Part shown: piece after piece, positions 9,073 to 17,688 of the stretch | How the letters are laid out: each line of letters opens with the position of its first letter | Position numbering within the stretch: position 1 is the first letter of the stretch | Source: Chloroflexota bacterium | Lineage (GTDB): Bacteria > Chloroflexota > Dehalococcoidia > Lucifugimonadales > Lucifugimonadaceae | Length of the DNA: 40,714 nt | NCBI GenBank assembly: GCA_027618835.1 | Contig: JAQCHZ010000004.1 | Coordinates: 1-40,714 of the forward strand | Direction: 5' to 3' | Translations under genes and position numbers: made by a program | The notes under the pieces: generated by a model | What the model was told of the DNA's origin: nothing | Seen by the model: only the letters and a program-made list of their open reading frames with translations | The model's database searches: none

Positions 9073-9584
9073 TGGGCTTCATGGGACTTGGTGGACTAGA
9101 GGTATTGCTCATTGGGGCGATAGCTCTGTTCGTGCTTGGTCCTAAGCGTTTGCTCGAAGGCATTCGTGATGGCCGGAAGATTTATTCAGACCTCAAGCGG
9201 CAGCGTGATGCACTGCAGTCGCTGATTACCGAGGCTATTGATCTTGATGATCTAAAAGAGCAGGTCGGGATTGATGACATCAAAGGGAGTGTGAAATCAC
9301 TCGAAGATGATTTGAAGCTGGATCAGGTGTCTGATGAATTTCGTAAGGCCAATGAAGTGGTCGACAAGTCGATTCCGCGTGACTGGAAGTTCAGTCGACC
9401 GCCTATTGAGGTCGATTCCAAAGTACGTAACGCCATTCCTGATCTGGATATTTCGGGAGGCAGTGACGGCGGTGATTCAACTGTCGGAAAGAAGGCTGGT
9501 CCGCCTGAGGTGCTTGATGGGGATGAGAGTTCGACTACGGCATCTGATTCGTTGAGTCGTGATTCGGGTGAGGTGAAGTCGTGA
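9072..9584 (+). CDS. tatB: Sec-independent translocase subunit TatB (TatA/B family)
   Basis: Membrane component of the twin-arginine pathway, which exports folded proteins. The 170-residue product has a single N-terminal membrane helix (GLEVLLIGAIALFVLGPKRL) ending in the Gly-Pro hinge. An amphipathic helix (EGIRDGRKIYSDLKRQRDAL) and a long acidic, Ser/Asp-rich tail follow. The length and the LGPKRL hinge favour TatB over TatA. GTG 9072 overlaps the maf stop by one base, and ATG 9081 is a possible alternative. Its TGA overlaps the tatC GTG by four bases, indicating translational coupling. Confidence 0.87.
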   Translation: MGFMGLGGLEVLLIGAIALFVLGPKRLLEGIRDGRKIYSDLKRQRDALQSLITEAIDLDDLKEQVGIDDIKGSVKSLEDDLKLDQVSDEFRKANEVVDKSIPRDWKFSRPPIEVDSKVRNAIPDLDISGGSDGGDSTVGKKAGPPEVLDGDESSTTASDSLSRDSGEVKS

Positions 9585-10306
9585 ACGACAACGCCATGTC
9601 GGTTCTCTCGCACCTGAACGAACTGAAGCGTCGGCTGTTTCGGGTAGCGATCGTCTCGGTGATTTTCATTTCGATCGCTGTCGTGAATTTTCGTTGGATA
9701 TTCAACCAGTTCACTGCAAATGCCCGTGAGCTGATCGAGGCTGCAGGCGGCGACATTGTTCAACTAACGCTTACCGAAGCGTGGGTTGCTGCTGCCAAGT
9801 TGGCGGTGATGGTTGGGCTGACTGCTGCACTGCCTTATTTCTTGTTAGAGATGTCACGGTTCTTCCAGCCTGGTTTGAAATCGGGCGAACGGAAGTACGT
9901 TTATTTCCTGATTCCCGGTGCGCTGGTTTCGTTCGCTATCGGGGCGACGTTTGCTTATCTGATTCTTATACCTCGATTGTTCGAGTTCATGTTGGAGTTC
10001 CAGGGCAGCTTGGCTGTGCCTACGATTACGGCGGCATCTGTCGTGTCGATGACGGTTGGTATAGTTTTCTGGCTGGGCACGATATTCGAGTTGCCGATCG
10101 TAATGTATCTACTGGCGAAAATCGGATTGATCAAATCGAAATGGGTAATGAGCAAGATCCGTTGGATGATCTTGCTCGCGTTTGTTTTCGGCGCTGCTGT
10201 TACGCCTACCGATCCGATTTCACAGGTGATCGTGGCAGCTCCTGTAATGGGGCTATTTGGGATTGGTCTGCTGCTGGTAAAGCTGGCAGAGCGCGGACGC
10301 GACTAA
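9581..10306 (+). CDS. tatC: Sec-independent translocase subunit TatC
   Basis: Polytopic receptor of the Tat pathway that binds twin-arginine signal peptides with TatB. The 241 residues show the N-terminal SHLNELKRRLFR, the loop FFQPGLKSGERKY with its conserved Pro and Glu, and six predicted membrane helices. All are standard for TatC. GTG 9581 overlaps the tatB stop by four bases, and ATG 9596 is an alternative. tatA is encoded just downstream but on the opposite strand. Confidence 0.95.
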   Translation: MNDNAMSVLSHLNELKRRLFRVAIVSVIFISIAVVNFRWIFNQFTANARELIEAAGGDIVQLTLTEAWVAAAKLAVMVGLTAALPYFLLEMSRFFQPGLKSGERKYVYFLIPGALVSFAIGATFAYLILIPRLFEFMLEFQGSLAVPTITAASVVSMTVGIVFWLGTIFELPIVMYLLAKIGLIKSKWVMSKIRWMILLAFVFGAAVTPTDPISQVIVAAPVMGLFGIGLLLVKLAERGRD

Positions 10307-10371
10307 CTAGGACGTTGGTGGCGTCTTGACTGGTTCGTGCGGAATTGGTTGGTCGGTTGACCTGGAACTGA

Positions 10372-10578
10372 CTAGCTAGATTTAGCGTCGTCGTTGTCGT
10401 CGTCTTTATCGCCAGTGTCGGAATCGGACTTCTTGCCCTTGACGTCGATGGCGGATTTGAACTCGTTTATGGCCTGTCCCATGCCCTTGCCTACTTGCGG
10501 CAGTTTGCCCACTCCGAAGAGAAGCAAGACGATTACGAGTATGAGGGCGATTTGCCAGATGCCAAAGTTCTGCAGCAC
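10372..10578 (-). CDS. tatA: Sec-independent translocase subunit TatA
   Basis: Pore-forming subunit of the twin-arginine translocase. The 68 residues consist of one membrane helix (IWQIALILVIVLLLFGVGKLP) with the FG hinge, an amphipathic helix (VGKGMGQAINEFKSAI) and an acidic Asp/Lys tail. This is the classic TatA architecture. Its start is GTG 10578 with GGAG about nine bases upstream. It is convergent with tatC (65-base gap), so all three Tat genes are adjacent but tatA needs its own promoter. Confidence 0.93.
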   Translation of the reverse strand: MLQNFGIWQIALILVIVLLLFGVGKLPQVGKGMGQAINEFKSAIDVKGKKSDSDTGDKDDDNDDAKSS

Positions 10579-10742
10579 AGATAAAGCTCCGAGTTGTCCC
10601 TAGTTTGTTCGGGACTTGTTAAATTGAACCGAGGGTTCATGTTCAAGTATACGCCGAGAGTCAGTAGGCGCATATCTGAGGCGTGAGGTTTTGTTCGGTG
10701 CCGACCTCAGATTTGGCAGTTCTGTGGAGCTGACCGTTGCGA

Positions 10743-11399
10743 TTAGCCCATGTATCGCCAGACGGCTATCACTCGGCTTAGAACTTCGATGTCTTCTGAT
10801 CGGAACGTCATTGCCTCCATTTGCGAGTTGGCTGGCTCTAGGCGAGTTCTTGGGCCTTCTGAGTAGTAATGCTTTAACGTAGTCGTGTTGTCTGACTTGA
10901 TGCGCACTGCTGCCATCTGGCCGTTTCGTACGGATGACGCTTGTTCCATGATGACTAGATCGCCATCTGAGATAAGAGCGTCGATCATTGATTCGCCTCT
11001 CACCTTCAAGGCGTATACGCCATCGCCAGTGCCGGTGATTGCCTGGGGGAGATCGATGAGTTCAGAGCCAGAGAGATCGGACCAGGTGTCGTTCTCTGGC
11101 ATCGGGAACGGCGAGCCAGCGGCGATAGTTCCAAGCAGCGGTACGGCTACAGTGTCGATAGAAATTGGCTCAGGTGCGGCGTCTCGCTGGTTCGACAGAC
11201 TTAGGCCCCGTGAGACTTCGGAATGGCGGTTCAAGTAGCCGTGTTCTTGAAGTCTATCGAGGTTGTAAGACACGACCGACGTCGACGTGATGTCGCACCC
11301 GGTTTGAATGTCTCGAATAGAGGGCGGGTAGTCGTGTTCGTCGATGAACTCCTCGATAAACGACAGTATCAATAACTGTTTTTCGGAGAGCTTTTTCAT
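10743..11399 (-). CDS. lexA: LexA repressor
   Basis: SOS-response repressor with self-cleaving protease activity. The 218 residues contain an N-terminal winged-helix DNA-binding domain (PPSIRDIQTGCDITSTSVVSY near 25-45). The cleavage site is Ala94-Gly95, in GTIAAGSP. The catalytic pair is Ser137 (VRGESMID) and Lys176 (TTTLKHYY). All residues needed for RecA-stimulated autoproteolysis are present. It is transcribed alone, divergent from nothing nearby. Candidate autoregulatory sites lie about 40-70 bases upstream. A strong SOS-like palindrome also lies upstream of the phage-type genes at 33692. Confidence 0.95.
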   Translation of the reverse strand: MKKLSEKQLLILSFIEEFIDEHDYPPSIRDIQTGCDITSTSVVSYNLDRLQEHGYLNRHSEVSRGLSLSNQRDAAPEPISIDTVAVPLLGTIAAGSPFPMPENDTWSDLSGSELIDLPQAITGTGDGVYALKVRGESMIDALISDGDLVIMEQASSVRNGQMAAVRIKSDNTTTLKHYYSEGPRTRLEPANSQMEAMTFRSEDIEVLSRVIAVWRYMG

Positions 11400-11437
11400 C
11401 TGTTATTTTCCTGAGCTGGTTGGTCTGGCCGGCGACT

Positions 11438-11468
11438 CATCAGTGCGTACATTTACGCACTAATGTTC
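11438..11468 (-). promoter_or_regulatory. candidate lexA operator(s)
   Basis: Two overlapping signals lie 39-69 bases upstream of the lexA ATG. First, a perfect 8-4-8 palindrome, AGTGCGTACATTTACGCACT (11442-11461), extends to CAT/ATG ends at 11438 and 11465. Second, on the minus strand GAAC-ATTA-GTGC (11457-11468) matches seven of eight positions of the Gram-positive/Dehalococcoides SOS box GAAC-N4-GTTC. Which one LexA binds cannot be decided by eye. Confidence 0.45.
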
Positions 11469-11630
11469 TGAAAATTATCAGTCGACACTGTTCCGTGTCA
11501 ATTGAATGTGTCACAAATTGCGATCATAAGTTCGTAATGGCTCGAGATGTTTTCTTATTGCAGTTGGCTGTGTTGGGGAATTGATGACGGATAACAATCA
11601 AGACGTCGGGCAAGGTGAACACGGCGTTGA

Positions 11631-12378
11631 TTACGGCGCACCGGTGAGGGATTCGCAGGCGGTGCCGTCGTTGTCGCCATCGAGTTGGTGTGGGGCGTCG
11701 GTTGGCCCACCTGCCGCGACGAAGAATGATTGCGCAGTTTGCCAATCGGTGAAATCACCGCAGTTACGGTCGTCTCCGAACGTGTCGAATCCTACTATTA
11801 GAACAGGGATTGACGTCGGCACCGTCGTCGCAGTGGCTGCAGGCGTACTTGTCACGGTTGGGACTGGCACGCTTGTGGCGGTCGGTGTTGCTGTGGACTG
11901 CGGAGAAGGTGAAATCGTCGAAGACGTGGGATTAGTCGTAGTTGGTGTTGGCGAGATCGTTTGAATGGTCGGCGAGAGAAGGATGACTGCCGTGGGCGTC
12001 GCGATTGGCAGGGCGAGTGCTGTGGGTGTTGGAGATCCTGGTGAGAGCGTTGGCACTGGGGCCGAAACTGGACTTGGAGTGCTTGGAGTTGGTGAAGGCG
12101 CTGAATCAGCCGAGGTGGCGTTCACGGGTGAAGTCGCACTTGATGGTTGGCGTAGGCTGCGTGGCTAGCTCTGTGGTCGCCGTCACTACAACCGTTACGT
12201 AGATGATTTCGGGGGTGGGAGTTTGGAACGGAATTAGATCGACAGTCGGAACGGCTCCAACGTTCGATGATTCAAATCCGCACGCGGTCGAAACGAATAT
12301 GACTAAAAGAGCGAGTCCAACCAACAACGAGCGAGTTTTAGTGCTGGTGCCCTGAGTGATCTTCAGGCGAGTGATCAT
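11631..12378 (-). pseudogene. excalibur-domain lipoprotein, frameshifted
   Basis: Read as one gene with a single frameshift, this encodes about 248 residues. It has a lipoprotein-type signal (TRSLLVGLALLVIFVSTAC, Cys near residue 33), a long Thr/Pro/Ser linker (PTPEII...TATTELATQPTPT, then SATSPVNATSADSAPSPTPS) and a C-terminal excalibur-type calcium-binding domain (NCGDFTDWQTAQSF...DGDNDGTACESL). The signal part is in one frame, starting at ATG 12378 or 12384. The linker and excalibur part are in the next. One extra base near 12145-12152 joins them. The start lies inside the end of the His-rich gene. Such lipoproteins are anchored outside the membrane and their role is unknown. Confidence 0.65.
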
Positions 12379-12988
12379 GCCCATTGCGGCTGTGATCGTG
12401 GTCGTGCCCTGCGTGATCATGTCCGGCATGCGGGTCGAATCCGGCAGGCGGTGGCGGAGCTGATGGTTGCGAGTGACTGTGTGACGGATCGATGTGAGCG
12501 TTTGGGTGAGCCGGGTGATCGTCGCCGAACGAGATGCCTTCGAGATTGCCTGGAGGCCCACCAACAGTGTCAGCATGCCCAAACGCAACATAGTGCGGTG
12601 GTTCGCCTTCGAAGACGAGATATGCGGATTGTTTGGTCGAAAGTGACTCATGGCCGCCGAACCATACAACGAGAGGTCCATTAACCATCTGAACCGGGCC
12701 GTCTTTTGCGGGTCGTTTTACGTCTTCGTCGATTTCACCTGAACCGACAGGGCCTATGCCCCATTTGTAAGAACCTTTGAAATCGCCGGGCATGACGAAT
12801 CGCCATCTAGGGATTAGTCCTTTCCAAGGGGCGACTTCGACCGCGACTCGATTTTCCACGCCTTCGAAAGGATGATGGATTCGCCAGTTGAACTGGGTGT
12901 CGTCGGCTTGTGACGGTGGACCAGGCCGATGGGTATCGGCCGCATGGTCATGCTCGTGCTCTGGGGAGTTTTGCGGACCCTGAGTCAA
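12338..12988 (-). CDS. His-rich hypothetical protein
   Basis: I do not recognise the family. The 216-residue protein begins at TTG 12988, the only usable start after an in-frame stop at 13004-13006. Residues 10-20 have an EHEHDHAADTH patch. Residues about 30-155 look globular (WRIHHPFEGVENRVAVEV, VNGPLVVWFGGHESL). The last 55 or so residues form a tail with about 16 His, ending HDHSPEDHSGHQH, a pattern that usually binds Zn, Ni or Cu. There is no signal peptide. It starts 15 bases after rpsT, suggesting co-transcription. Its 3' end overlaps the start of the excalibur lipoprotein by about 40 bases. Confidence 0.7.
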   Translation of the reverse strand: MTQGPQNSPEHEHDHAADTHRPGPPSQADDTQFNWRIHHPFEGVENRVAVEVAPWKGLIPRWRFVMPGDFKGSYKWGIGPVGSGEIDEDVKRPAKDGPVQMVNGPLVVWFGGHESLSTKQSAYLVFEGEPPHYVAFGHADTVGGPPGNLEGISFGDDHPAHPNAHIDPSHSHSQPSAPPPPAGFDPHAGHDHAGHDHDHSRNGHDHSPEDHSGHQH

Positions 12989-13003
12989 AAGGTCTATCCC
13001 AAG

Positions 13004-13261
13004 TTAGCTAGAAAGCTTGTTGTACTGCTTGGTGAGTCGAGACTTCTTACGAGCGGCAGCGTTTCGGTGCATGACACCTTTGGTAACTGCTTTGTCCAGC
13101 GCAGAGATTGCACTGGTTAGTGTTGCATCTGACTCGTCGGTCTTTGAACCGGTTTCGAGAACTTCTGCAACAGCTCGTACACGGCTGCGAGTGAATGATC
13201 GAGTCGATCGATTACGATCGGCTTTGCGGGTCTGGGCGCGCAAAGTTTTAGCGGCGGGCAT
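13004..13261 (-). CDS. rpsT: 30S ribosomal protein S20
   Basis: Small-subunit ribosomal protein that binds 16S rRNA. The 85-residue, strongly basic helical protein has the S20 features: N-terminal MPAAKTLRAQTRKADRNRS, a middle ALDKAVTKGVMHRNAAARKKSRL segment and a short tail. Length matches the family. It is followed after 15 bases by the His-rich gene on the same strand, and preceded by a 66-base gap after rel. Confidence 0.93.
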   Translation of the reverse strand: MPAAKTLRAQTRKADRNRSTRSFTRSRVRAVAEVLETGSKTDESDATLTSAISALDKAVTKGVMHRNAAARKKSRLTKQYNKLSS

Positions 13262-13327
13262 TGATGTTCCTTGGTAACTGTTCTGAATGCTGGGTAAACG
13301 ATTTTATGCGATTTTGAGTTTGTATTG

Positions 13328-15535
13328 CTACAGACTCGGCGCTTTGCTGACCCGTAGGACGTTGTCTACACCTGGGATCGTTTCCACGCGGGAGAAGAGC
13401 CGACTTAATTGCTCAACCCCAGTAGTGTACACCGTAAGTGACACTGTACAGGCATTAGTTTTGTCGTCTTCGTCTGATGTGAGTGAGTGAATATTTACGT
13501 TTTCAGATGAAACGACATTTGTGATGTCTCGGATCAGTCCAACGCGATCGAATGCTTTTATCTGCAAACGAGAGGCGTAGGTCGTCTCGTAATGGCCCCA
13601 TGCGACGGGCAAGTGACGATCAGTGTCTTCTCGGTCGCGGAGGATAGAACAGCCTTGTCGGTGTACTGTCACGCCTCTGCCGCGAGTTAAGTATCCGGTG
13701 ATCTCGTCGCCATGGACAGGGTTGCAGCAATGGGCGATTCTAGTGAGGAGACCTGGCTCACCCATAACGAAAAGGCCCTTGGTTTGATCGGTAGGAGGTT
13801 TACCTGAAGAAACTCCTGGGTTGAACACTTCGTCGGGTGTCGGGCTAAGTGTTTCGACGACTCGACCAACTGAAATTTGACCGGTTCCGAGTGCTTCGGA
13901 TAGATCGTCGAAATCATCGTAGTCTAGGCTGACGGCGATCTCTTTCTCGTTGTATTTGAGACCGAGTCGGCGCAGTTCCTTCTTGAGTAGATCCTTGCCT
14001 CGACGCACGTTGCTTTGTCGTTCCTGTTTGCGGAACCATTGCTTGACCTTGGTCTGGGCACTACCAGTGATGAGATATCCGAGGTCGAGGTTCAGCCAAT
14101 CAAGGCTTGGACCACGAGGGATTCTGGCTTTGCGTATTTCTACGACATCGCCGTTGTTTAGAGTTGTGTTTAGAGCTATCAGCTTGCCGTTTACGACGGC
14201 ACCAACTGTGTTGTGCCCGAGGTCGGTGTGAATGCGGTAAGCGAAGTCGATAGGCGTTGCGCCTGCTGGAAGGTCTTTGACGTCGCCCTTGGGTGTGTAG
14301 ACGAATACTTGGTCTTGCAGAATGTCGGTTTTAACCGTAGCGAGGTATTCATCGTCGCCAGAAACCTCACGCTGCCAGTCGAGAAGTTGTCGAAGCCACG
14401 ACATCTTCGTATCAAAGTTGTCGACCTTCGGTGCGCCGTCTTCGCCTTCTTTGTACATCCAGTGAGAGGCGACACCTTCTTCGGCGATTTCGTGCATCTC
14501 TTGAGTACGAATTTGCACTTCAATTGGGAAGTTGCCTGGGCCACGCACTGATGTGTGCAGCGATTGGTACATGTTTTCTTTAGGGCTGGCGATGTAGTCG
14601 TCGAACTGACCGGGCACCGGTCGCCATTTCGAGTGGACGACGCCGAGCGCTGCATAGCAAGAACCCAGATCGTCGGTGATGACTCTAATTGCGATCAGAT
14701 CGTAGATTTCGTCGAACTTACGGCCCACACGTTCGTAGCGTTGGAGCTTGTTGTAGGTGCTGTAGAGGTGCTTGACTCGTCCATCGACTCGGCATGGGAT
14801 GCCGGCTTTGTCGAGCGGGCCTTTGATTGCCTTTACGGCTGCTTCGGTGTAAATCTCTCGCTCAGCACGTTTACGGCTTACGAGTCGGGAGATTGATTTG
14901 TACTGTCGGGGCATCAGGTAGCGGAAGGCTTGGTCTTCGAGCTGCCATTTGATGTCGTACATGCCCAGGCGGTGGGCTAGAGGCGAGTAGATGTCGAGCG
15001 TTTCTCGTGCGATTCGCTGTTGTTTCGGTACTGGAAGATGTCCGAGCGTTTGCATGTTGTGCAAGCGGTCGGAGAGTTTTATGAGAACGACTCGTACGTC
15101 TTCAGCCATCGCCACTAGCATCTTGCGTAACGATGCCGCACGGGTCGGTTCTGGAGTTGCGATCTGATTCATCATCGCACCAGATTCGGAGATCAAATCG
15201 AGGCGTTTAAGCTTGGTAACGCCATCGACGAGTTTTGCGACTTCAGTGCTGAATTCAGCTTCGAGTTGTTCGAAGCTGATGCCGCAATCTTCTATTACAT
15301 CGTGGAGCAGTGCGGCTTGAATCGTAGTGGCATCGAGTCGCATATCGGCGAGTCGAAGGGCGGTTGCGATTGGATGAACTACGAACGGTTCGCCGGAGTC
15401 GCGTACTTGCCCGTCGTGAGCGTTGATGGCGTACTCAAGTGAGTGCTCTACAGCGGAGGCGCGATCTGCTGGTAGGTACTTGTGAACCGAGTGCATTAGA
15501 TCCTTGGCGGATCCGATTTGTTGAGTGGTTGTCAT
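13328..15535 (-). CDS. rel: bifunctional (p)ppGpp synthetase/hydrolase (RelA/SpoT)
   Basis: Long RSH enzyme controlling the stringent response. The 735 residues contain an N-terminal HD hydrolase domain (ALLHDVIEDCGISF near residue 85). The synthetase domain follows (FDEIYDLIAIRVITDD, then ENMYQSLHTSV near 340). The TGS domain (VFVYTPKGDVKDLPAGATP) is near 420. A zinc-finger-like region with His/Cys (RIAHCCNPVHGD) and a C-terminal ACT domain (FDRVGLIRDITNVVSSENVN) complete it. The intact HD box suggests hydrolysis as well as synthesis. Upstream on the same strand is the AIR-synthase-like gene, separated by 129 bases. Confidence 0.95.
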   Translation of the reverse strand: MTTTQQIGSAKDLMHSVHKYLPADRASAVEHSLEYAINAHDGQVRDSGEPFVVHPIATALRLADMRLDATTIQAALLHDVIEDCGISFEQLEAEFSTEVAKLVDGVTKLKRLDLISESGAMMNQIATPEPTRAASLRKMLVAMAEDVRVVLIKLSDRLHNMQTLGHLPVPKQQRIARETLDIYSPLAHRLGMYDIKWQLEDQAFRYLMPRQYKSISRLVSRKRAEREIYTEAAVKAIKGPLDKAGIPCRVDGRVKHLYSTYNKLQRYERVGRKFDEIYDLIAIRVITDDLGSCYAALGVVHSKWRPVPGQFDDYIASPKENMYQSLHTSVRGPGNFPIEVQIRTQEMHEIAEEGVASHWMYKEGEDGAPKVDNFDTKMSWLRQLLDWQREVSGDDEYLATVKTDILQDQVFVYTPKGDVKDLPAGATPIDFAYRIHTDLGHNTVGAVVNGKLIALNTTLNNGDVVEIRKARIPRGPSLDWLNLDLGYLITGSAQTKVKQWFRKQERQSNVRRGKDLLKKELRRLGLKYNEKEIAVSLDYDDFDDLSEALGTGQISVGRVVETLSPTPDEVFNPGVSSGKPPTDQTKGLFVMGEPGLLTRIAHCCNPVHGDEITGYLTRGRGVTVHRQGCSILRDREDTDRHLPVAWGHYETTYASRLQIKAFDRVGLIRDITNVVSSENVNIHSLTSDEDDKTNACTVSLTVYTTGVEQLSRLFSRVETIPGVDNVLRVSKAPSL

Positions 15536-15581
15536 AAATCGCAGGTTTGCCTGTAGATTGGCAATTTAATTGGTTCTCACC

Positions 15582-15606
15582 AGCACGCTTACGCGTGTTT
15601 GTTTTT
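15582..15606 (+). terminator. hairpin with T-tract upstream of rel
   Basis: On the plus strand a 7-bp stem (15582-15588 with 15593-15599, one G-T pair) with a TTAC loop is followed by a T-rich run to 15606. No plus-strand gene precedes it. It could stop antisense transcription into the upstream region or be fortuitous. Confidence 0.3.
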
Positions 15607-15664
15607 TCATTCTAATTGTTTGATGAAATTAAGGGTGAGAAAGGAACATTTGCGAAATGCGGGG

Positions 15665-16696
15665 TTAGATTGAATAGAGCCGGGCTATTTCATCTCGTTC
15701 GAAAACTGGAAGAGGTTCGGTGATTCCATTTGAAGTTCGAGTTAGTCCGTTTTCTGAGCTTGTGATCTTCCCAATGATGTTTGCGGGTATGCCGTTGTTC
15801 TCAAGCGAGTCGACGATTTCTTGGGAGCCGCTTGGGTCGCAAGTGACGATTAGAGCACCAGAAGCGATTAGTCCCCATGGATCGAGATCGCGAGCGGTGC
15901 ATATTGCTTTTGTTTCGGGGTATATGAGTATCTGATCGGCGTCGATGGCGATTCCTTTTTTAGAGGCTCGTGCCATTTCGTCTAATGCTCCGGCCAGACC
16001 ACCTTCTGTTGGATCGTGCATAGCTGTGACATGGCCGGTTGATGTGGCTATGCTGGCAGCTTTTACGATCGATATTCCGGGAGAGTCGAGGAATTCCGCC
16101 GCTTTGGAGATCTGTTGCTTTGTTAGTCCAGCCGAGAGAAGTGCCGATCTGCTTTCTCGGGCGATTATTGCCGTCCCTTCGATCGCTATACCCGAAGTGA
16201 TAATTACGTCGTCGCCGAAGTTGGCGGCAGATGTTTTTACTGTTTCGGACGGCGCAGCTTCTCCCAGCATGGTTCCTGCGATTATTGGTCGAGGTAGCCC
16301 GATCGTAATTTCGGTGTGTCCGCCTATCAGCATAATTCCTAGTTCAGTTGCTGCTTCTTGGAGTTGGGCGAATATGTCTCTGGCTGTAGAAGCTGGTTCG
16401 TTTTCAGGTAGAAATAGTGTTCCGAGGAACCATTTCGGAGTGCCACCAGACGCTGCGATGTCGTTGGCGTTGACTTGAATTGCGTACCAGCCGATGCGAT
16501 CGGAGGCGAACGTGATGGGGTCGGATTTGGCGATGAGAGTTTTGCTGCCGAAGGAAACGAACGCGGCGTCTTCTCCAACTCCAGGACCGAGCAAGACTCT
16601 TGGGTCTGTCGGTGCGAGATCGCTCAGAAAATTGGCGAGTAGGTCGGCAGGTAACTTGCCTGCCTTAAGTCGCCTATTCGCTAGTTCGTCGGTCAT
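15665..16696 (-). CDS. AIR synthase-related protein (PurM/HypE/ThiL-like fold)
   Basis: A 343-residue member of the ATP-using PurM superfamily. It has the N-terminal GPGVGEDAAFV loop, a NANDIAASGGTPKW segment near residue 80, GGHTEITIG near 123 and the C-terminal ATP-site segment MHDPTEGGLAGALDEMA. The order resembles HypE and archaeal ThiL-like proteins more than PurM itself. No hyp or thi genes are nearby, so the substrate is unknown. ATG 16696 is preceded by GAGGG at good distance. The longer open frame upstream has poor composition and lies in the neighbouring gene. It follows the lipoprotein gene after 29 bases, probably in one transcript. Confidence 0.85.
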   Translation of the reverse strand: MTDELANRRLKAGKLPADLLANFLSDLAPTDPRVLLGPGVGEDAAFVSFGSKTLIAKSDPITFASDRIGWYAIQVNANDIAASGGTPKWFLGTLFLPENEPASTARDIFAQLQEAATELGIMLIGGHTEITIGLPRPIIAGTMLGEAAPSETVKTSAANFGDDVIITSGIAIEGTAIIARESRSALLSAGLTKQQISKAAEFLDSPGISIVKAASIATSTGHVTAMHDPTEGGLAGALDEMARASKKGIAIDADQILIYPETKAICTARDLDPWGLIASGALIVTCDPSGSQEIVDSLENNGIPANIIGKITSSENGLTRTSNGITEPLPVFERDEIARLYSI

Positions 16697-16725
16697 CAGG
16701 GTTGTGCCCTCGTTTACTGGGCTTC

Positions 16726-17604
16726 CTACGGGGTTTCGGTTGGAAGTTGAGGAATTGGATTGCCTGTGAGGTATGAGCCGATGATATAGCCGAGTATTGG
16801 GGCGGTTCCGTGGAGCTCGTTCCAGTAGATATCGAACGCTTTGTAATTTTCTTCGCAGATGAACTCGATTTCTCGCGTTCCGTTGCTGGTGACGAAATCG
16901 AGTCTGAATATCGTCGTACACGGAGCTACGTACGAGATTCCGGAATCCTGATTGAAGAGAGCGATGACACGTTCCATGTCGTCTGCAGTCATCTCTCTAT
17001 TCACTTCAAAATTTCCGGTGGAGAAATCTCTTCGCATGAGAGTGAGATTGGTGGAATCGGCGAGGTTGGCTTGCTCGGTAATATTTACTAGTGGAGCATT
17101 CGAAGGCGTTCGTTCATCGCACCGAACGACTACCGAGTCGTCTGCATTGGCGTGGTATTCCCAGGTCGCAGATCCATTGCTGATGATGTAGTAGAAGCCG
17201 CTGTATGGGGCTTCACTTGTGTCATAGAATGTCCCTGGTTCCGGGCAACCTAGAGCGGCTGATGGCCACTTGGCTGCGCCGGCTGTTTGGACGAACAGGG
17301 TCGAGAAGTCGATGCCCTTTTCGGCGAATAGGCGTCCCATTTCGTTGACGTGAGAATCAGGCGGATTCGGTGTAGAAGTCGGAGTCGGTGTCGGGCTAGG
17401 GGTCGCCGTTAATTCAGGAGTTGCGGTTGGCCCAGGAGTGTTGGTTGCAGTCGGAACTGGTGTGATAGTTGGGCGTGCCGTTGCCAAAGCCGGGGTTGTT
17501 GCAGTCGGATCGTCATCGGAGCCGTTCGATGAGCAAGATACGGCAATTGCGATCAAGGTGATTGCTGCAGTGAGAATTAGCGCAGTTCGTAGCGGGCTTT
17601 TCAA
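16726..17604 (-). CDS. Thr/Pro-rich lipoprotein with W...LGCP...YEYH domain
   Basis: The 292-residue protein has a lipoprotein signal with Cys24 (IAIAVSC), then a Thr/Pro-rich stalk (about 30-83) of the TPTATP type. A first domain (about 95-165) contains KWPSAALGCPEPG, GFYYII and WEYHANADDSVVVRC. A second domain of about 110 residues has MRRDFSTG and CTTIFRLDF. The first domain resembles part of the neighbouring lipoprotein at 17689. It is expected on the outer face of the cytoplasmic membrane. Function unknown. It lies between that paralogue and the AIR-synthase-like gene, all on the minus strand. Confidence 0.8.
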   Translation of the reverse strand: MKSPLRTALILTAAITLIAIAVSCSSNGSDDDPTATTPALATARPTITPVPTATNTPGPTATPELTATPSPTPTPTSTPNPPDSHVNEMGRLFAEKGIDFSTLFVQTAGAAKWPSAALGCPEPGTFYDTSEAPYSGFYYIISNGSATWEYHANADDSVVVRCDERTPSNAPLVNITEQANLADSTNLTLMRRDFSTGNFEVNREMTADDMERVIALFNQDSGISYVAPCTTIFRLDFVTSNGTREIEFICEENYKAFDIYWNELHGTAPILGYIIGSYLTGNPIPQLPTETP

Positions 17605-17688
17605 TTAGATTCTTTCATGATTGGATGGTTCGACATTTGAGCGTTGTTGGGCTTATCTAACTACGAGGAATTCATAGGTTGAGTCGTG

